From an uncultured Alistipes sp. (GTDB taxonomy: Bacteria > Bacteroidota > Bacteroidia > Bacteroidales > Rikenellaceae), in contig CALUJN010000085.1 of NCBI GenBank assembly GCA_944320985.1, forward strand, positions 1 to 47,946: a DNA stretch of 47,946 nucleotides, given 5' to 3'. The notes below the pieces were generated by a model that was not told where the DNA came from, ran no database searches, and saw nothing but the letters and a program-made list of their open reading frames with translations. Position 1 is the stretch's first letter. Every line of letters starts with the position of its first letter. Made by a program: the position numbers and the translations under genes. Below, one piece after another: positions 16,762-25,324 of this stretch.

Positions 16762-17238
16762 ATGGGGAATCTGAAAGAGTTTCTGACGGCGGCCGCGGAA
16801 GCAAGGGGCGGTCTCGATGCGGCGATTGCCGCGATGCCGTGGTTCGTGCCGTGGCGGGTGTTGCGCGCGCAGCGGACGGGAGAGGCGGATCCGGTTGTGA
16901 CGCTGTTGGCGCCCTGGCGCTCCGAGAGTTTGCTGTGCCGTGAGGAGGTGGATGCCGCCTCCATGCTCCGTCGCTCTTCCGATGAGATCATCGACACGTT
17001 CCTTCAGGAGCGGGATCTGCGGATCGTGGCCCGGGAGGATGAACCCGAAGGGGAGGTTCGTTTGGAGCCCGATTTGGAGGACGACGACGAGGTTGTCAGC
17101 GAGGAGCTTGCCGAAATCTATCTTGCCCAGGGGCTTCGGGAGCGTGCTGCAGCGATTTATCGCAAATTAAGTTTGCTAAATCCCGAAAAAAGTGTTTACT
17201 TTGCCGAGCTAATTCGCAAAACGCAGAACAATAATTAA
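16762..17238 (+). CDS. Small acidic TPR-like protein between lptE and secG
   Basis: A 158-residue soluble protein with no signal peptide. An N-terminal helical part (MPWFVPWRVLRAQ near 25-37) is followed by a very acidic stretch (about 95-115). One TPR-like pair follows (about 118-150: EIYLAQGLRERAAAIYRKLSLLNPEKS). The ATG at 16762 is 5 bp after lptE and gives this compact protein; the longer open frame would run back through lptE. Function is unknown. Placement in an lptE-secG operon suggests an envelope or export-related scaffold. Confidence 0.7.
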   Translation: MGNLKEFLTAAAEARGGLDAAIAAMPWFVPWRVLRAQRTGEADPVVTLLAPWRSESLLCREEVDAASMLRRSSDEIIDTFLQERDLRIVAREDEPEGEVRLEPDLEDDDEVVSEELAEIYLAQGLRERAAAIYRKLSLLNPEKSVYFAELIRKTQNNN

Positions 17239-17249
17239 AATTTGACGAT

Positions 17250-17642
17250 ATGTTATACACGATTTGCATTGCGCTGATCCTCGTAGCGAGTGTGTTGGTT
17301 ATTCTCGCGGTATTGGTGCAGAACCCCAAGAGCGGTATGGCCGCGAACTTTGGAGCCTCGAACCAGGTGATGGGAGTCCGTGAGACGACGCACTTCCTGG
17401 AGAAGTTCACGTGGGCAATGGCCATTACCATTCTGGTATTGAGCCTGGTAGCTACGCTGGCAATGGACCGTTCGAAGGTTGCCGAGAGCAATTCGGAGGT
17501 TGCCAAGGATGCGAAGGCCCTGCAGGAGCGGGTTCTTGAAACGGAGGTTCCGGCTGCGATTCCTCAGGCCGAGATTCCTGCCGCTGAAACTCCTGCCGAG
17601 ACTCCTGCCGCTGAGACTCCTGCTGCCGAATCCGCCGAATAA
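17250..17642 (+). CDS. secG: Preprotein translocase subunit SecG with extended acidic tail
   Basis: A 130-residue protein, part of the SecYEG channel. Two membrane helices (about 3-23 and 53-72) flank the conserved cytoplasmic loop LVQNPKSGM...NFGASNQVMG. Residues 76-130 form a Pro/Ala/Glu/Thr-rich tail built of repeated PAAETPA-like units, probably disordered. The tail makes it longer than the ~75-110 residues of many SecG proteins. It is 11 bp after the previous gene and ends the operon. Confidence 0.93.
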   Translation: MLYTICIALILVASVLVILAVLVQNPKSGMAANFGASNQVMGVRETTHFLEKFTWAMAITILVLSLVATLAMDRSKVAESNSEVAKDAKALQERVLETEVPAAIPQAEIPAAETPAETPAAETPAAESAE

Positions 17643-17742
17643 CCCCGGAGGGGCTGGCACCGAAGAGGGGTGACAAGCCGGAACCGATCCTGAGAGAGCG
17701 AGGGGGGGGAGGAAAAGAGAAATTTTTTAGTGAGACGGAACG

Positions 17743-17830
17743 GAGGCGGACGAGCTTTGACAACAAGACGGAAGAGCCTTGACAACGAGACGGACGAACC
17801 TTGACGACGAGACGGACGAGCCTTGATAAC
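17743..17830 (+). repeat. Four tandem 22-bp repeats in the secG 3' UTR
   Basis: Four exactly 22-nt units at 17743, 17765, 17787 and 17809, of the form GAGACGGACGAGCCTTGACAAC with a few changes each. They lie within the 458-bp gap between secG and the next gene, upstream of the secG terminator. The flanks 17643-17742 and 17831-17946 are G/A-rich or plain and hold no supported gene. Confidence 0.85.
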
Positions 17831-17946
17831 AGCCTCGAATAACGAACATCCGAGCCCGAACCCCCATAAAAGAGATCGGAAAAAATCTGACCTTCTCATA
17901 ACCTCCTGCCGTTGATCGTGATAACGACGGAATCTGTCATCTGAAT

Positions 17947-17982
17947 AAAAAGATCGTGGTTTTTCCACGATCTTTTTGTTTT
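17947..17982 (+). terminator. Intrinsic terminator of the lptE-secG operon
   Basis: A perfect 13-bp stem (AAAAAGATCGTGG with CCACGATCTTTTT), a 5-nt T loop and a T-rich tail. It lies about 305 nt after the secG stop. Confidence 0.9.
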
Positions 17983-18051
17983 TACACTCCGCCAATACGG
18001 ATTTTTTCAATTTTCTGAGAATACTCCCGACTTTTTGCGCGCCGATCGCAA

Positions 18052-18068
18052 TATCTTTGCTATCTTTG
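18052..18068 (+). promoter_or_regulatory. Doubled minus-7 box of the GH3 gene
   Basis: Two TATCTTTG boxes, at 18052-18059 and 18061-18068, exactly 9 bp apart, 33 nt before the ATG. A TTTG at 18034-18037 gives spacers of 14 and 23 nt, neither ideal. Confidence 0.6.
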
Positions 18069-18101
18069 TTCTCGATTATTCTAAATCAAACTTACATATC
18101 G

Positions 18102-20330
18102 ATGAACTTCAAAATCCTTTTCAATGTGGTTCCGGCCCTCTTCTTGGCGGGGTGTGCCGGAAACGGAGGCGGTTCGAAAGACCTCGCTCCGTACCAGAAT
18201 GAGACTCTTTCGCTCGAAGAGCGCGTCGAGGACGCCCTGTCGCGCATGACGCTCGAGGAGAAGGTCGCGGTTCTGCATGCGCAGTCGAAATTCTCGTCGG
18301 CAGGAGTTCCGCGGCTGGGCATTCCCGAGTTGTGGTGTACGGACGGCCCGCACGGTATCCGCCCCGAAGTGCTGTGGGACGATTGGGATCAGGCCGGCTG
18401 GACGAATGACTCCTGTACGGCCTTCCCGGCCCTGACGTGCCTTGCCGCAACGTGGAATCCCGAGATGTCGGCCCTCTATGGCAAGTCGATCGGCGAAGAG
18501 GCCCGCTACCGCGAAAAGGATGTGCTGCTGGGCCCGGGCGTGAACATCTACCGTACGCCGCTCAACGGCCGGAACTTCGAATATATGGGTGAGGATCCCT
18601 ACCTGGCTTCGCGCATGGTGGTTCCCTACGTGCAGGAGGTGCAGAAGAACGGCGTTGCCGCCTGCGTGAAGCACTTCGCGTTGAACAACCAGGAGACGAA
18701 CCGCCAGTCGGTCAATGTTGTCGTCGACGACCGGGCGCTGTACGAGATCTACCTGCCGGCCTTCAAGGCTGCGGTTCAGGAGGGCGGAGCATGGTCGGTG
18801 ATGGGCTCCTACAACAAATACAAGGGTGAGCACTGCTGCCACAACCAGTATCTGCTGAACGGCATCCTGAAGCGCGACTGGGGCTTCGACGGGGTGGTGA
18901 TCTCCGACTGGGGCGGAGCCCACGACACGAAACAAGCCGTGGAGAACGGGCTGGATCTGGAGTTCGGATCGTGGACCAATGGCCTGGACTGGGGCGCCAG
19001 CAACGCCTACGACAACTACTACCTGGCGCATCCCTATCTGGAGTTGCTGAAGAAGGGCGAGGCTGACGAGAAGACGCTCGACGACAAGGTTCGTCGGGTT
19101 CTGCGTCTGATCTTCCGCACGGCGATGAACACCCGCAAACCTTTCGGGTCACTGAATTCTCCCGAGCATCTGGCTGCGGCACGACGGATCGCCGGCGAGG
19201 GAATGGTTCTGTTGAAGAACGAGGGTGGAGTCCTTCCGCTGGATCCCGCCGCAACGAAACGCCTGCTCGTTGTGGGAGAGAATGCCGTGAAGATGATGAC
19301 CGTCGGCGGCGGTTCGTCGTCGCTCAAGGTGCGCCACGAGTGCCTGCCGCTGGAGGGAATCCGCACGGCCGCGGAGGCTGCGGGTTGCGAGGTTGCCTTC
19401 GAACGCGGGTATGTCGGGGATCTCCGCACCGAGTTCGACGGCGTGAATTCGGGACAGGATCTTTCCGAAACGCGCAGTGAGGAGCAGTTGATCGCCGATG
19501 CGGTTGCAGCTGCGAAGGAGGCTGATGCGGTGATCTTTGTCGGCGGTTTGAACAAGAGCCGCCATCAGGACAGTGAAGGTTCCGATCGGGAACAGTACGG
19601 ACTTCCCTACGCACAGGATCGCGTGATCGAAGCATTGTCAGCTGCGAATCCGCGGCTCGCGGTGGTGCTCGTCTCGGGCAATGCCGTAGCGATGCCGTGG
19701 CTCGACCGGGTTCCGGCCGTTCTGGAGGCGTGGTTCTCGGGTTCGGAAACCGGCAATGCGCTGGCCGACGTGCTGTTCGGCAAGGTGAACCCTTCGGGCA
19801 AACTGCCCTTCACCTTCCCGGTGCGCCTGGAGGACAACGGCGCGCACGCTATGGGCGAGTTCCCGGGCGGGGATTCGGTGCGCTACAACGAGAGCATCTT
19901 CGTGGGATACCGCTGGCACGATGCGAAGGCGATCCGTCCGCTCTTCGCCTTCGGTCACGGTTTGAGCTATACGACCTTCGAGGTTGAGAACGTGAAGGCC
20001 GACCGCATGTCGCTCTCCGCAAAGGGAACGCTTCGCGTGACGGCCGACGTGACGAATACGGGCGATCGTGCCGGAGCCGAGGTGGTGCAGCTCTATGTCG
20101 GCGACGAGGAGTCGACGCTGCCGCGACCGGTCAAGGAGCTGAAGGGCTTCGAGAAGGTGATGCTCGAGCCGGGCGAGACCCGGACCGTGGCCTTCGAGAT
20201 CACGCCCGAGGCTTTGAGCTACTACGACGACACGAAGGGTGAGTGGACGGCCGAGCCGGGTGCCTTCACGGCCTTTGTGGGTGTCGCTTCGGATGATATC
20301 CGCGGAAGTGTGAATTTCACGTTGGAATAG
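18102..20330 (+). CDS. bglX: GH3 family beta-glucosidase lipoprotein (BglX-like)
   Basis: A 742-residue exported glycoside hydrolase that should release terminal beta-linked sugars, most often glucose, from oligosaccharides. A lipobox (FLAGC, Cys17) anchors it to a membrane. The GH3 N-domain (about 45-370) carries KHFALNNQE and the nucleophile Asp269 in VISDWGG. The GH3 C-domain (about 390-600) follows, then a fibronectin-III-like domain (about 640-740). The start at 18102 gives the lipoprotein signal; the open frame further left covers the promoter. It is monocistronic, with no transporter genes around it, so the substrate is not indicated. Confidence 0.93.
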   Translation: MNFKILFNVVPALFLAGCAGNGGGSKDLAPYQNETLSLEERVEDALSRMTLEEKVAVLHAQSKFSSAGVPRLGIPELWCTDGPHGIRPEVLWDDWDQAGWTNDSCTAFPALTCLAATWNPEMSALYGKSIGEEARYREKDVLLGPGVNIYRTPLNGRNFEYMGEDPYLASRMVVPYVQEVQKNGVAACVKHFALNNQETNRQSVNVVVDDRALYEIYLPAFKAAVQEGGAWSVMGSYNKYKGEHCCHNQYLLNGILKRDWGFDGVVISDWGGAHDTKQAVENGLDLEFGSWTNGLDWGASNAYDNYYLAHPYLELLKKGEADEKTLDDKVRRVLRLIFRTAMNTRKPFGSLNSPEHLAAARRIAGEGMVLLKNEGGVLPLDPAATKRLLVVGENAVKMMTVGGGSSSLKVRHECLPLEGIRTAAEAAGCEVAFERGYVGDLRTEFDGVNSGQDLSETRSEEQLIADAVAAAKEADAVIFVGGLNKSRHQDSEGSDREQYGLPYAQDRVIEALSAANPRLAVVLVSGNAVAMPWLDRVPAVLEAWFSGSETGNALADVLFGKVNPSGKLPFTFPVRLEDNGAHAMGEFPGGDSVRYNESIFVGYRWHDAKAIRPLFAFGHGLSYTTFEVENVKADRMSLSAKGTLRVTADVTNTGDRAGAEVVQLYVGDEESTLPRPVKELKGFEKVMLEPGETRTVAFEITPEALSYYDDTKGEWTAEPGAFTAFVGVASDDIRGSVNFTLE

Positions 20331-20372
20331 TCCCGGAGCCGATTGCCGGGAGCCGAATGCCCCGATTGACAA

Positions 20373-20413
20373 AACGAGATCCGCAGCCCGAGAGGGCCGC
20401 GGATCTCGTTTTT
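20373..20413. terminator. Bidirectional terminator between bglX and rfbB
   Basis: ACGAGATCCGC pairs with GCGGATCTCGT across a 14-nt loop, with five T on the plus side and four T on the minus side. It serves two converging units. Confidence 0.85.
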
Positions 20414-20452
20414 GTGGAAGGAACGGGAGCCCGAAATCTTCCGAGACCGGGA

Positions 20453-21595
20453 CTATCTGCCCCGATACATCTCGTCGTAATACTTCTCGTAGTCTCCGGA
20501 GGTGATGTTGTCCATCCAGGCCTGGTTGTCGAGATACCAGCGCACGGTCTTCTCGATGCCCTCCTCGAACTGCAGCGAGGGCTCCCAACCCAACTCACGC
20601 TGCAGCTTTGACGAATCGATCGCATAACGCATGTCGTGACCCGGACGGTCCGTTACATAGGTGATCAGATCCAGATCCTCGCCCTCCGTGCGGCCCAACA
20701 AACGATCGACCGTCTTGATGACGACCTTGATCAGATCGATGTTTTTCCACTCGTTGAATCCGCCGATGTTGTAGGTCTCGGCCACCTTGCCGCGATGGAA
20801 AATCAGGTCGATGGCCCTTGCGTGGTCCTCGACGTAGAGCCAGTCGCGGACGTTCTCGCCTTTGCCGTAGACGGGCAGCGGCTTGCGGTGGCGGATATTG
20901 TTGATGAACAGCGGAATCAGCTTCTCCGGGAACTGATAGGGCCCGTAGTTGTTCGAGCAGTTGGTCACCAGCGTCGGCATGCCGTAGGTGTCGTGATAGG
21001 CCCGGACGAAATGGTCGCTCGAGGCCTTCGATGCCGAGTAGGGGCTGTGGGGATTATACTTCGTTGTTTCGTAGAAGAACTCCGTGCCGTAGGCCAGATG
21101 GTGTTCCGACGACGAGGCGGTCGTTGTAAAGGGAGGTTCGACGCCCTCGGGATGGCTCAGCTCCAGGGCTCCGTAGACCTCGTCGGTGGAGATGTGGTAG
21201 AAGAGTTTTCCCTCGAACCGCTCGGGACGTGACTCCCAATAGCGGCGTGCGGCCTCGAGCAGCGAGAGCGTTCCCAGGACGTTCGTGCGGGCGAAGGTGA
21301 AGGGATCACGGATCGAACGGTCCACATGGCTTTCGGCCGCCAGGTGGATGATTCCGTCGATCTCGTAGCGCTGCATCAACTCCCCGACGGCCTCGAAATC
21401 GCAGATGTCGCCCCGGACGAAGGTGTAGTTCGGCGCCTGTTCGATGTCGCTGAGGTTGGCCAGATTGCCGGCATAGGTCAGTTTGTCGAGGTTGATGATC
21501 CGGTAGTCGGGGTACTTCGTGACGAAGAGCCGCACGACATGCGAGCCGATGAATCCGGCGCCGCCCGTGATGAGAAGGTTGCGTTTGTATGCCAT
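20453..21595 (-). CDS. rfbB: dTDP-glucose 4,6-dehydratase
   Basis: A 380-residue short-chain dehydrogenase-type enzyme, the second step of dTDP-L-rhamnose synthesis. NAD-binding GGAGFIG is at 11-17, the catalytic STDEVYG triad (Thr-Asp-Glu) lies near 140, and YSASK gives Tyr186 and Lys190. NNYGPYQFPEKLIPLF and GENVRDWLYVEDH are classic RmlB stretches. It is the last gene of the minus-strand rhamnose cluster, 13 bp after a glycosyltransferase, and is followed by a bidirectional terminator. Confidence 0.97.
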   Translation of the reverse strand: MAYKRNLLITGGAGFIGSHVVRLFVTKYPDYRIINLDKLTYAGNLANLSDIEQAPNYTFVRGDICDFEAVGELMQRYEIDGIIHLAAESHVDRSIRDPFTFARTNVLGTLSLLEAARRYWESRPERFEGKLFYHISTDEVYGALELSHPEGVEPPFTTTASSSEHHLAYGTEFFYETTKYNPHSPYSASKASSDHFVRAYHDTYGMPTLVTNCSNNYGPYQFPEKLIPLFINNIRHRKPLPVYGKGENVRDWLYVEDHARAIDLIFHRGKVAETYNIGGFNEWKNIDLIKVVIKTVDRLLGRTEGEDLDLITYVTDRPGHDMRYAIDSSKLQRELGWEPSLQFEEGIEKTVRWYLDNQAWMDNITSGDYEKYYDEMYRGR

Positions 21596-21608
21596 AGTTC
21601 GATCGTTG

Positions 21609-22769
21609 TTATTGTTCTTTGGTTGTATTTTGAGCCAGTTTCAGGATTTTGTCCACATAGTTGTCCCACGTATAATGTTCCGTACGGCGATGGGCTTCGA
21701 GACACATCGCCTCGTAATGGGGATTGTCGAGAACTTCCCGCAGGCTCCGGTACAGACATTCGGGCATGAATTCCCGGTTGTAGGCCCCGAATGCCGGGGC
21801 ATTTCCGAATTCCGCGACGAAATCCCCGTAGGGCGCCACGATGACCGGCGTGTAGAAAAACATCGCCTCGATGGTCGAGGAGTATCCACCCCAGACCATG
21901 GTGGGGTTGACGAATACGGAGGCATTCAGCAGCAGTTCGTAATAGCGCCGGCGCTCCGGTTCGTGGTCCTTCTTCAGATAGCCGTGGAAGGTGACGTGCG
22001 GCGGGATCTGCACGTCGGAGAAGTGGTCGGCATGCATTCCGATCACATCCAGTCCGTATTCGGGATCCTCCTTCTGCAGTCGGCGGAAAGCCTCCAGAAG
22101 CAGCCGGCATCCCTCTTCGTATTTCCGGCCGCCGATGAAAAGGAGGCGTTTGGCGCCTTTTTTCCGGGGAATGATCTTTTCGGGAAGCAACACTCCGTCG
22201 TAAAGGTTGTTGACGACATTGCTCCCCAGGTGGTGGATGTTTGCCGCGGGGAGCCTCTCCCTCATCGAGCGGGCGCATTCCGGAAAGAGCGAGACGACCG
22301 CTCCGGCCGAAGAGATGGCCTCGGCCTGCCATTGGACATACCGCTGCTCAAAGGGATACAGGGCGCGTTTCAGCCGCTCCGCAATGAGTATTTCGTAGGT
22401 CCAGTCGCTGAAGAGCAGCGTCGGGATCCCGTTGAACGGGTTCCAGAAGTCGAAACAGGTGAAGATGCACAGGTCGGCCTTGTCGTATCGCTTTACCGCA
22501 CGGCGGATCTTGCGGAACGCCCCTCTTCTGTATAACGGAGTCCGGAGGTATCCGTATGCGTGCCCCGGGAAGAAGAGCGGGTAGATCCACTTGATGAATT
22601 CGTTGCAGAGCCACACCCAGGGCCCCTGTCTGAACAGTCGGACTCTCCGCACCCGAATGCCCTTCTCTTCGAGAGCCCGGGTGAACAGATAGGGAACGTT
22701 GCTCCAGGTCGAGGCTTTCGTCGAATCACCATAGCTGAAGAAGATCACCTCTTTGATTGCCGGTGTCAT
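21609..22769 (-). CDS. GT-B fold glycosyltransferase in the rhamnose cluster
   Basis: A 386-residue cytoplasmic glycosyltransferase (GT1/GT4-like). The C-terminal Rossmann half has LLFIGGRKYEEGCRLLLEAF (phosphate/nucleotide loop region) and GGYSSTIEAMFFYTPVIVAP, the usual acidic donor-binding element. The start ATG at 22769 overlaps the rfbD stop as ATGA, giving translational coupling. The longer open frame upstream lies inside rfbD and is rejected. Its place between rfbD and rfbB makes a rhamnosyltransferase possible, but the donor cannot be read from sequence. Confidence 0.85.
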   Translation of the reverse strand: MTPAIKEVIFFSYGDSTKASTWSNVPYLFTRALEEKGIRVRRVRLFRQGPWVWLCNEFIKWIYPLFFPGHAYGYLRTPLYRRGAFRKIRRAVKRYDKADLCIFTCFDFWNPFNGIPTLLFSDWTYEILIAERLKRALYPFEQRYVQWQAEAISSAGAVVSLFPECARSMRERLPAANIHHLGSNVVNNLYDGVLLPEKIIPRKKGAKRLLFIGGRKYEEGCRLLLEAFRRLQKEDPEYGLDVIGMHADHFSDVQIPPHVTFHGYLKKDHEPERRRYYELLLNASVFVNPTMVWGGYSSTIEAMFFYTPVIVAPYGDFVAEFGNAPAFGAYNREFMPECLYRSLREVLDNPHYEAMCLEAHRRTEHYTWDNYVDKILKLAQNTTKEQ

Positions 22770-23677
22770 GCTTGCCTGCGGAGGTTGTCCATACAGATCT
22801 TGAGCGAATCGACCCAATAGGGGATCCTGATGCCGAACGTCTCCTTGATCCTGGTCTTGTCCAGCACGGAGTAGGCCGGACGCTTGACCGGACTGGGGAA
22901 CTCGTCGCTGTGGCAGGGCTGGATGTCGCACGATGTATTCCCGGCCAGTGCGGCAATCATCTTCGTAAAGTCGAACCACGAGCAGACCCCCTCGTTCGAG
23001 TAGTGGTAGATGCCGCCTTTGGCATACCCCTGCGTCGTGTCGCCGGCCGCATAATCGTCGAGGACCGTCCGGATCGCCTGCGCCAGATCATAGGCATAGG
23101 TCGGCGTGCCGGCCTGGTCGAACACGACCTTCAGCTGCGGTTTGGTCGACGTGAGGTTGAGCATCGTCTTGACGAAGTTCCGCCCAAACTCCGAATAGAG
23201 CCACGCCGTACGCAGAATGACATACTTGCACCCCGTGGCGAGGATATGCTGTTCGCCCTCGAGTTTGGTCCGTCCGTAGACCCCGGTTGGAGTTCCCTTC
23301 TGCTCCTCCCGGCAAGGCGTATTGTAGGGATCGCCGCCGAAGACATAATCCGTCGAGATGTGGATCAACAGTCCGTTCACCTCCTTCATGGCCCGGGCCA
23401 GATTGCGGGGCGCCTCGGCATTCAACACCCGGCAGAAAGCCTCGTCGCTCTCCGCCTTGTCGACATTCGTATAGGCGGCACAGTTGACCACGCAGTCGAT
23501 GCGCTCCTCCCGGACGATACGGCGGATGGCCTCCGGATCGGTGATGTCGAGCAGGGTCGTCTGCACACCTTCCGCCTCGACGACATCCGTAAAGACGAAT
23601 TCGTGTTCCGTCTCCCGGCCGACGATACGCATTTCACGCCCCAACTGCCCGTTGGCCCCCGTTACAAGAATCTTCAT
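22766..23677 (-). CDS. rfbD: dTDP-4-dehydrorhamnose reductase
   Basis: A 303-residue NAD(P)H-dependent reductase that makes dTDP-L-rhamnose. VTGANGQLG (about 5-13) binds the cofactor. YGRTKLEGE carries catalytic Tyr134 and Lys138, and STDYVFGG lies upstream of it. It starts 3 bp after rfbC and overlaps the next gene by 4 bp, so the operon is tight. Confidence 0.97.
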   Translation of the reverse strand: MKILVTGANGQLGREMRIVGRETEHEFVFTDVVEAEGVQTTLLDITDPEAIRRIVREERIDCVVNCAAYTNVDKAESDEAFCRVLNAEAPRNLARAMKEVNGLLIHISTDYVFGGDPYNTPCREEQKGTPTGVYGRTKLEGEQHILATGCKYVILRTAWLYSEFGRNFVKTMLNLTSTKPQLKVVFDQAGTPTYAYDLAQAIRTVLDDYAAGDTTQGYAKGGIYHYSNEGVCSWFDFTKMIAALAGNTSCDIQPCHSDEFPSPVKRPAYSVLDKTRIKETFGIRIPYWVDSLKICMDNLRRQA

Positions 23678-23680
23678 CGC

Positions 23681-24250
23681 CTAATAGAGTTTTTCGTTAT
23701 AGTCAAAAAGCCACTCGGCATCGCGCAGACGGCTGTGGTGGCGGTCCTTCTCCGAAAGGAGGACCTTGTCCGTCGGAATCCGCCAGTCGATCCCCAGATC
23801 GGGATCATCCCAGGCCAACGCCCCCTCCGACTGCGGGGCATAGAAGTTGTCGCACTTGTACTGGAAGATCACCTCGTCGGTCAGCACGCTGAAGCCATGG
23901 GCAAAACCGCGCGGGATGAAGAACTGCCGATGGTTCTCTTCGGAGAGTTCCACGGCGACATGCTGCCCGAAGGTCGGCGAGCCCCGGCGGATATCCACCG
24001 CCACATCCAATACGGCACCCTTGATCACCCGCACGAGTTTCGACTGTGCATGAGGCGGTTTCTGGAAATGCAGCCCGCGGAGCACGCCGTAGCTCGATTT
24101 CGATTCGTTGTCCTGTACGAACACTGTCCGGCAGACCTTTTCCTGAAAATCACGCTGTGAGAACGACTCGAAGAAATAGCCGCGGTCGTCGCGGAACAGA
24201 CGGGGTTCGATGATCACCACACCGTCGATTTTTGTCTTGATTACTTCCAT
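23681..24250 (-). CDS. rfbC: dTDP-4-dehydrorhamnose 3,5-epimerase
   Basis: A 189-residue cupin-fold epimerase of dTDP-rhamnose synthesis. LRGLHFQ carries the catalytic His61, and PRGFAHGF is the conserved core strand. The partner Tyr and Asp lie in the FQYKCDNFYAP and WDDPDLGIDW segments. The length is typical. It lies 22 bp after rfbA and 3 bp before rfbD. Confidence 0.97.
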   Translation of the reverse strand: MEVIKTKIDGVVIIEPRLFRDDRGYFFESFSQRDFQEKVCRTVFVQDNESKSSYGVLRGLHFQKPPHAQSKLVRVIKGAVLDVAVDIRRGSPTFGQHVAVELSEENHRQFFIPRGFAHGFSVLTDEVIFQYKCDNFYAPQSEGALAWDDPDLGIDWRIPTDKVLLSEKDRHHSRLRDAEWLFDYNEKLY

Positions 24251-24272
24251 CTCTGTATATTCGGAATCCGTA

Positions 24273-25178
24273 TCAGTCGAGATTGCTTCGCCCGGTCTGT
24301 CCCAGTTCGTCGACCACCTTCAGCAGGTATTGCCCGTACTGGTTCTTCAGCATCGGCCGGGCCAGTTCACGCATCTTGTCGGCCGTAATCCACCCCTTGC
24401 GATAGGCGATGCCCTCCAGACAGGCGATCTTCAGCCCCTGCCGTTTTTCGATCACCTCCACATAGGTCGAGGCTTCGGCCAGCGAATCGTGCGTCCCGGT
24501 GTCGAGCCATGCGAAGCCGCGCCCGAGGGTCTGAACCTTCAGCTCACCGTCCTTGAGGAACCACTGGTTCACCGACGTGATCTCCAGTTCTCCGCGGGCC
24601 GACGGCTTGATGTTCTTGGCCACATCGACCACCTTGTTGGGATAGAAGTAGAGCCCCACGACGGCATAGTTGGATTTGGGTTTGGCCGGTTTCTCCTCGA
24701 TCGAGAGGCAGTTGCCCTCGCTGTCGAACTCCGCCACACCGTAGCGTTCGGGGTCGCTGACCCAATAGCCGAAGACCGTAGCCTTGCGGTCCTCCTCGGC
24801 GGCCCTGACGGCCTCGTGCAGCATCGCCGAGAAACCGTTTCCGTTGAAGATGTTGTCGCCGAGCACCAGGCAGACCGAGTCGTCTCCGATGAACTTCTCG
24901 CCGATCAGAAAGGCCTGGGCCAGTCCGTCGGGCGAGGGCTGCTCGGCATATTCGAAGCGGACCCCGAAGTCGGAACCGTCTCCCAACAGGCGTTGGAAAC
25001 CGGGCAGGTCGGCCGGCGTCGAGATGATCAGAATCTCCCGGATCCCGGCCAGCATCAGCACCGAAATCGGGTAATAGATCATCGGTTTGTCGAAGATGGG
25101 AAGCATCTGCTTGCTGACCCCTTTCGTAATCGGGTAGAGACGCGTGCCGGATCCTCCGGCCAGAACGATGCCTTTCAT
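24273..25178 (-). CDS. rfbA: Glucose-1-phosphate thymidylyltransferase
   Basis: A 301-residue nucleotidyltransferase that makes dTDP-glucose, the first step of the rhamnose pathway. The N-terminal [12 protein letters not shown] (7-18) and Lys in [11 protein letters not shown] bind dTTP. LGDNIF holds a metal-binding Asp, and [19 protein letters not shown] and [13 protein letters not shown] are standard RmlA elements. It is the first gene of the cluster, with a TATCTTTG box 26 nt upstream. Confidence 0.97.
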   Translation of the reverse strand: MKGIVLAGGSGTRLYPITKGVSKQMLPIFDKPMIYYPISVLMLAGIREILIISTPADLPGFQRLLGDGSDFGVRFEYAEQPSPDGLAQAFLIGEKFIGDDSVCLVLGDNIFNGNGFSAMLHEAVRAAEEDRKATVFGYWVSDPERYGVAEFDSEGNCLSIEEKPAKPKSNYAVVGLYFYPNKVVDVAKNIKPSARGELEITSVNQWFLKDGELKVQTLGRGFAWLDTGTHDSLAEASTYVEVIEKRQGLKIACLEGIAYRKGWITADKMRELARPMLKNQYGQYLLKVVDELGQTGRSNLD

Positions 25179-25204
25179 AAGCGGAAATTCTTGATTCAGT
25201 CTGA

Positions 25205-25212
25205 CAAAGATA
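25205..25212 (-). promoter_or_regulatory. Minus-7 box of the rhamnose operon
   Basis: TATCTTTG on the minus strand, 26 nt before the rfbA ATG. No minus-33 TTTG at a good distance. Confidence 0.65.
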
Positions 25213-25324
25213 GTTTTTTATTTTCGTTTGGGAAAATATTTGTCGCTCTTCTCCTTCGGCCGGGATCGGGGCCCGGTTTTTGCGGATGCCGCATGGACCG
25301 GCACCATCCCGAACCGGCTTCGGA

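Noticed and set aside
17965-18101. A longer N-terminus for the GH3 protein from 17976
   Set aside because: The extension would translate the secG terminator and the doubled promoter box; the ATG at 18102 starts a clean lipoprotein signal.
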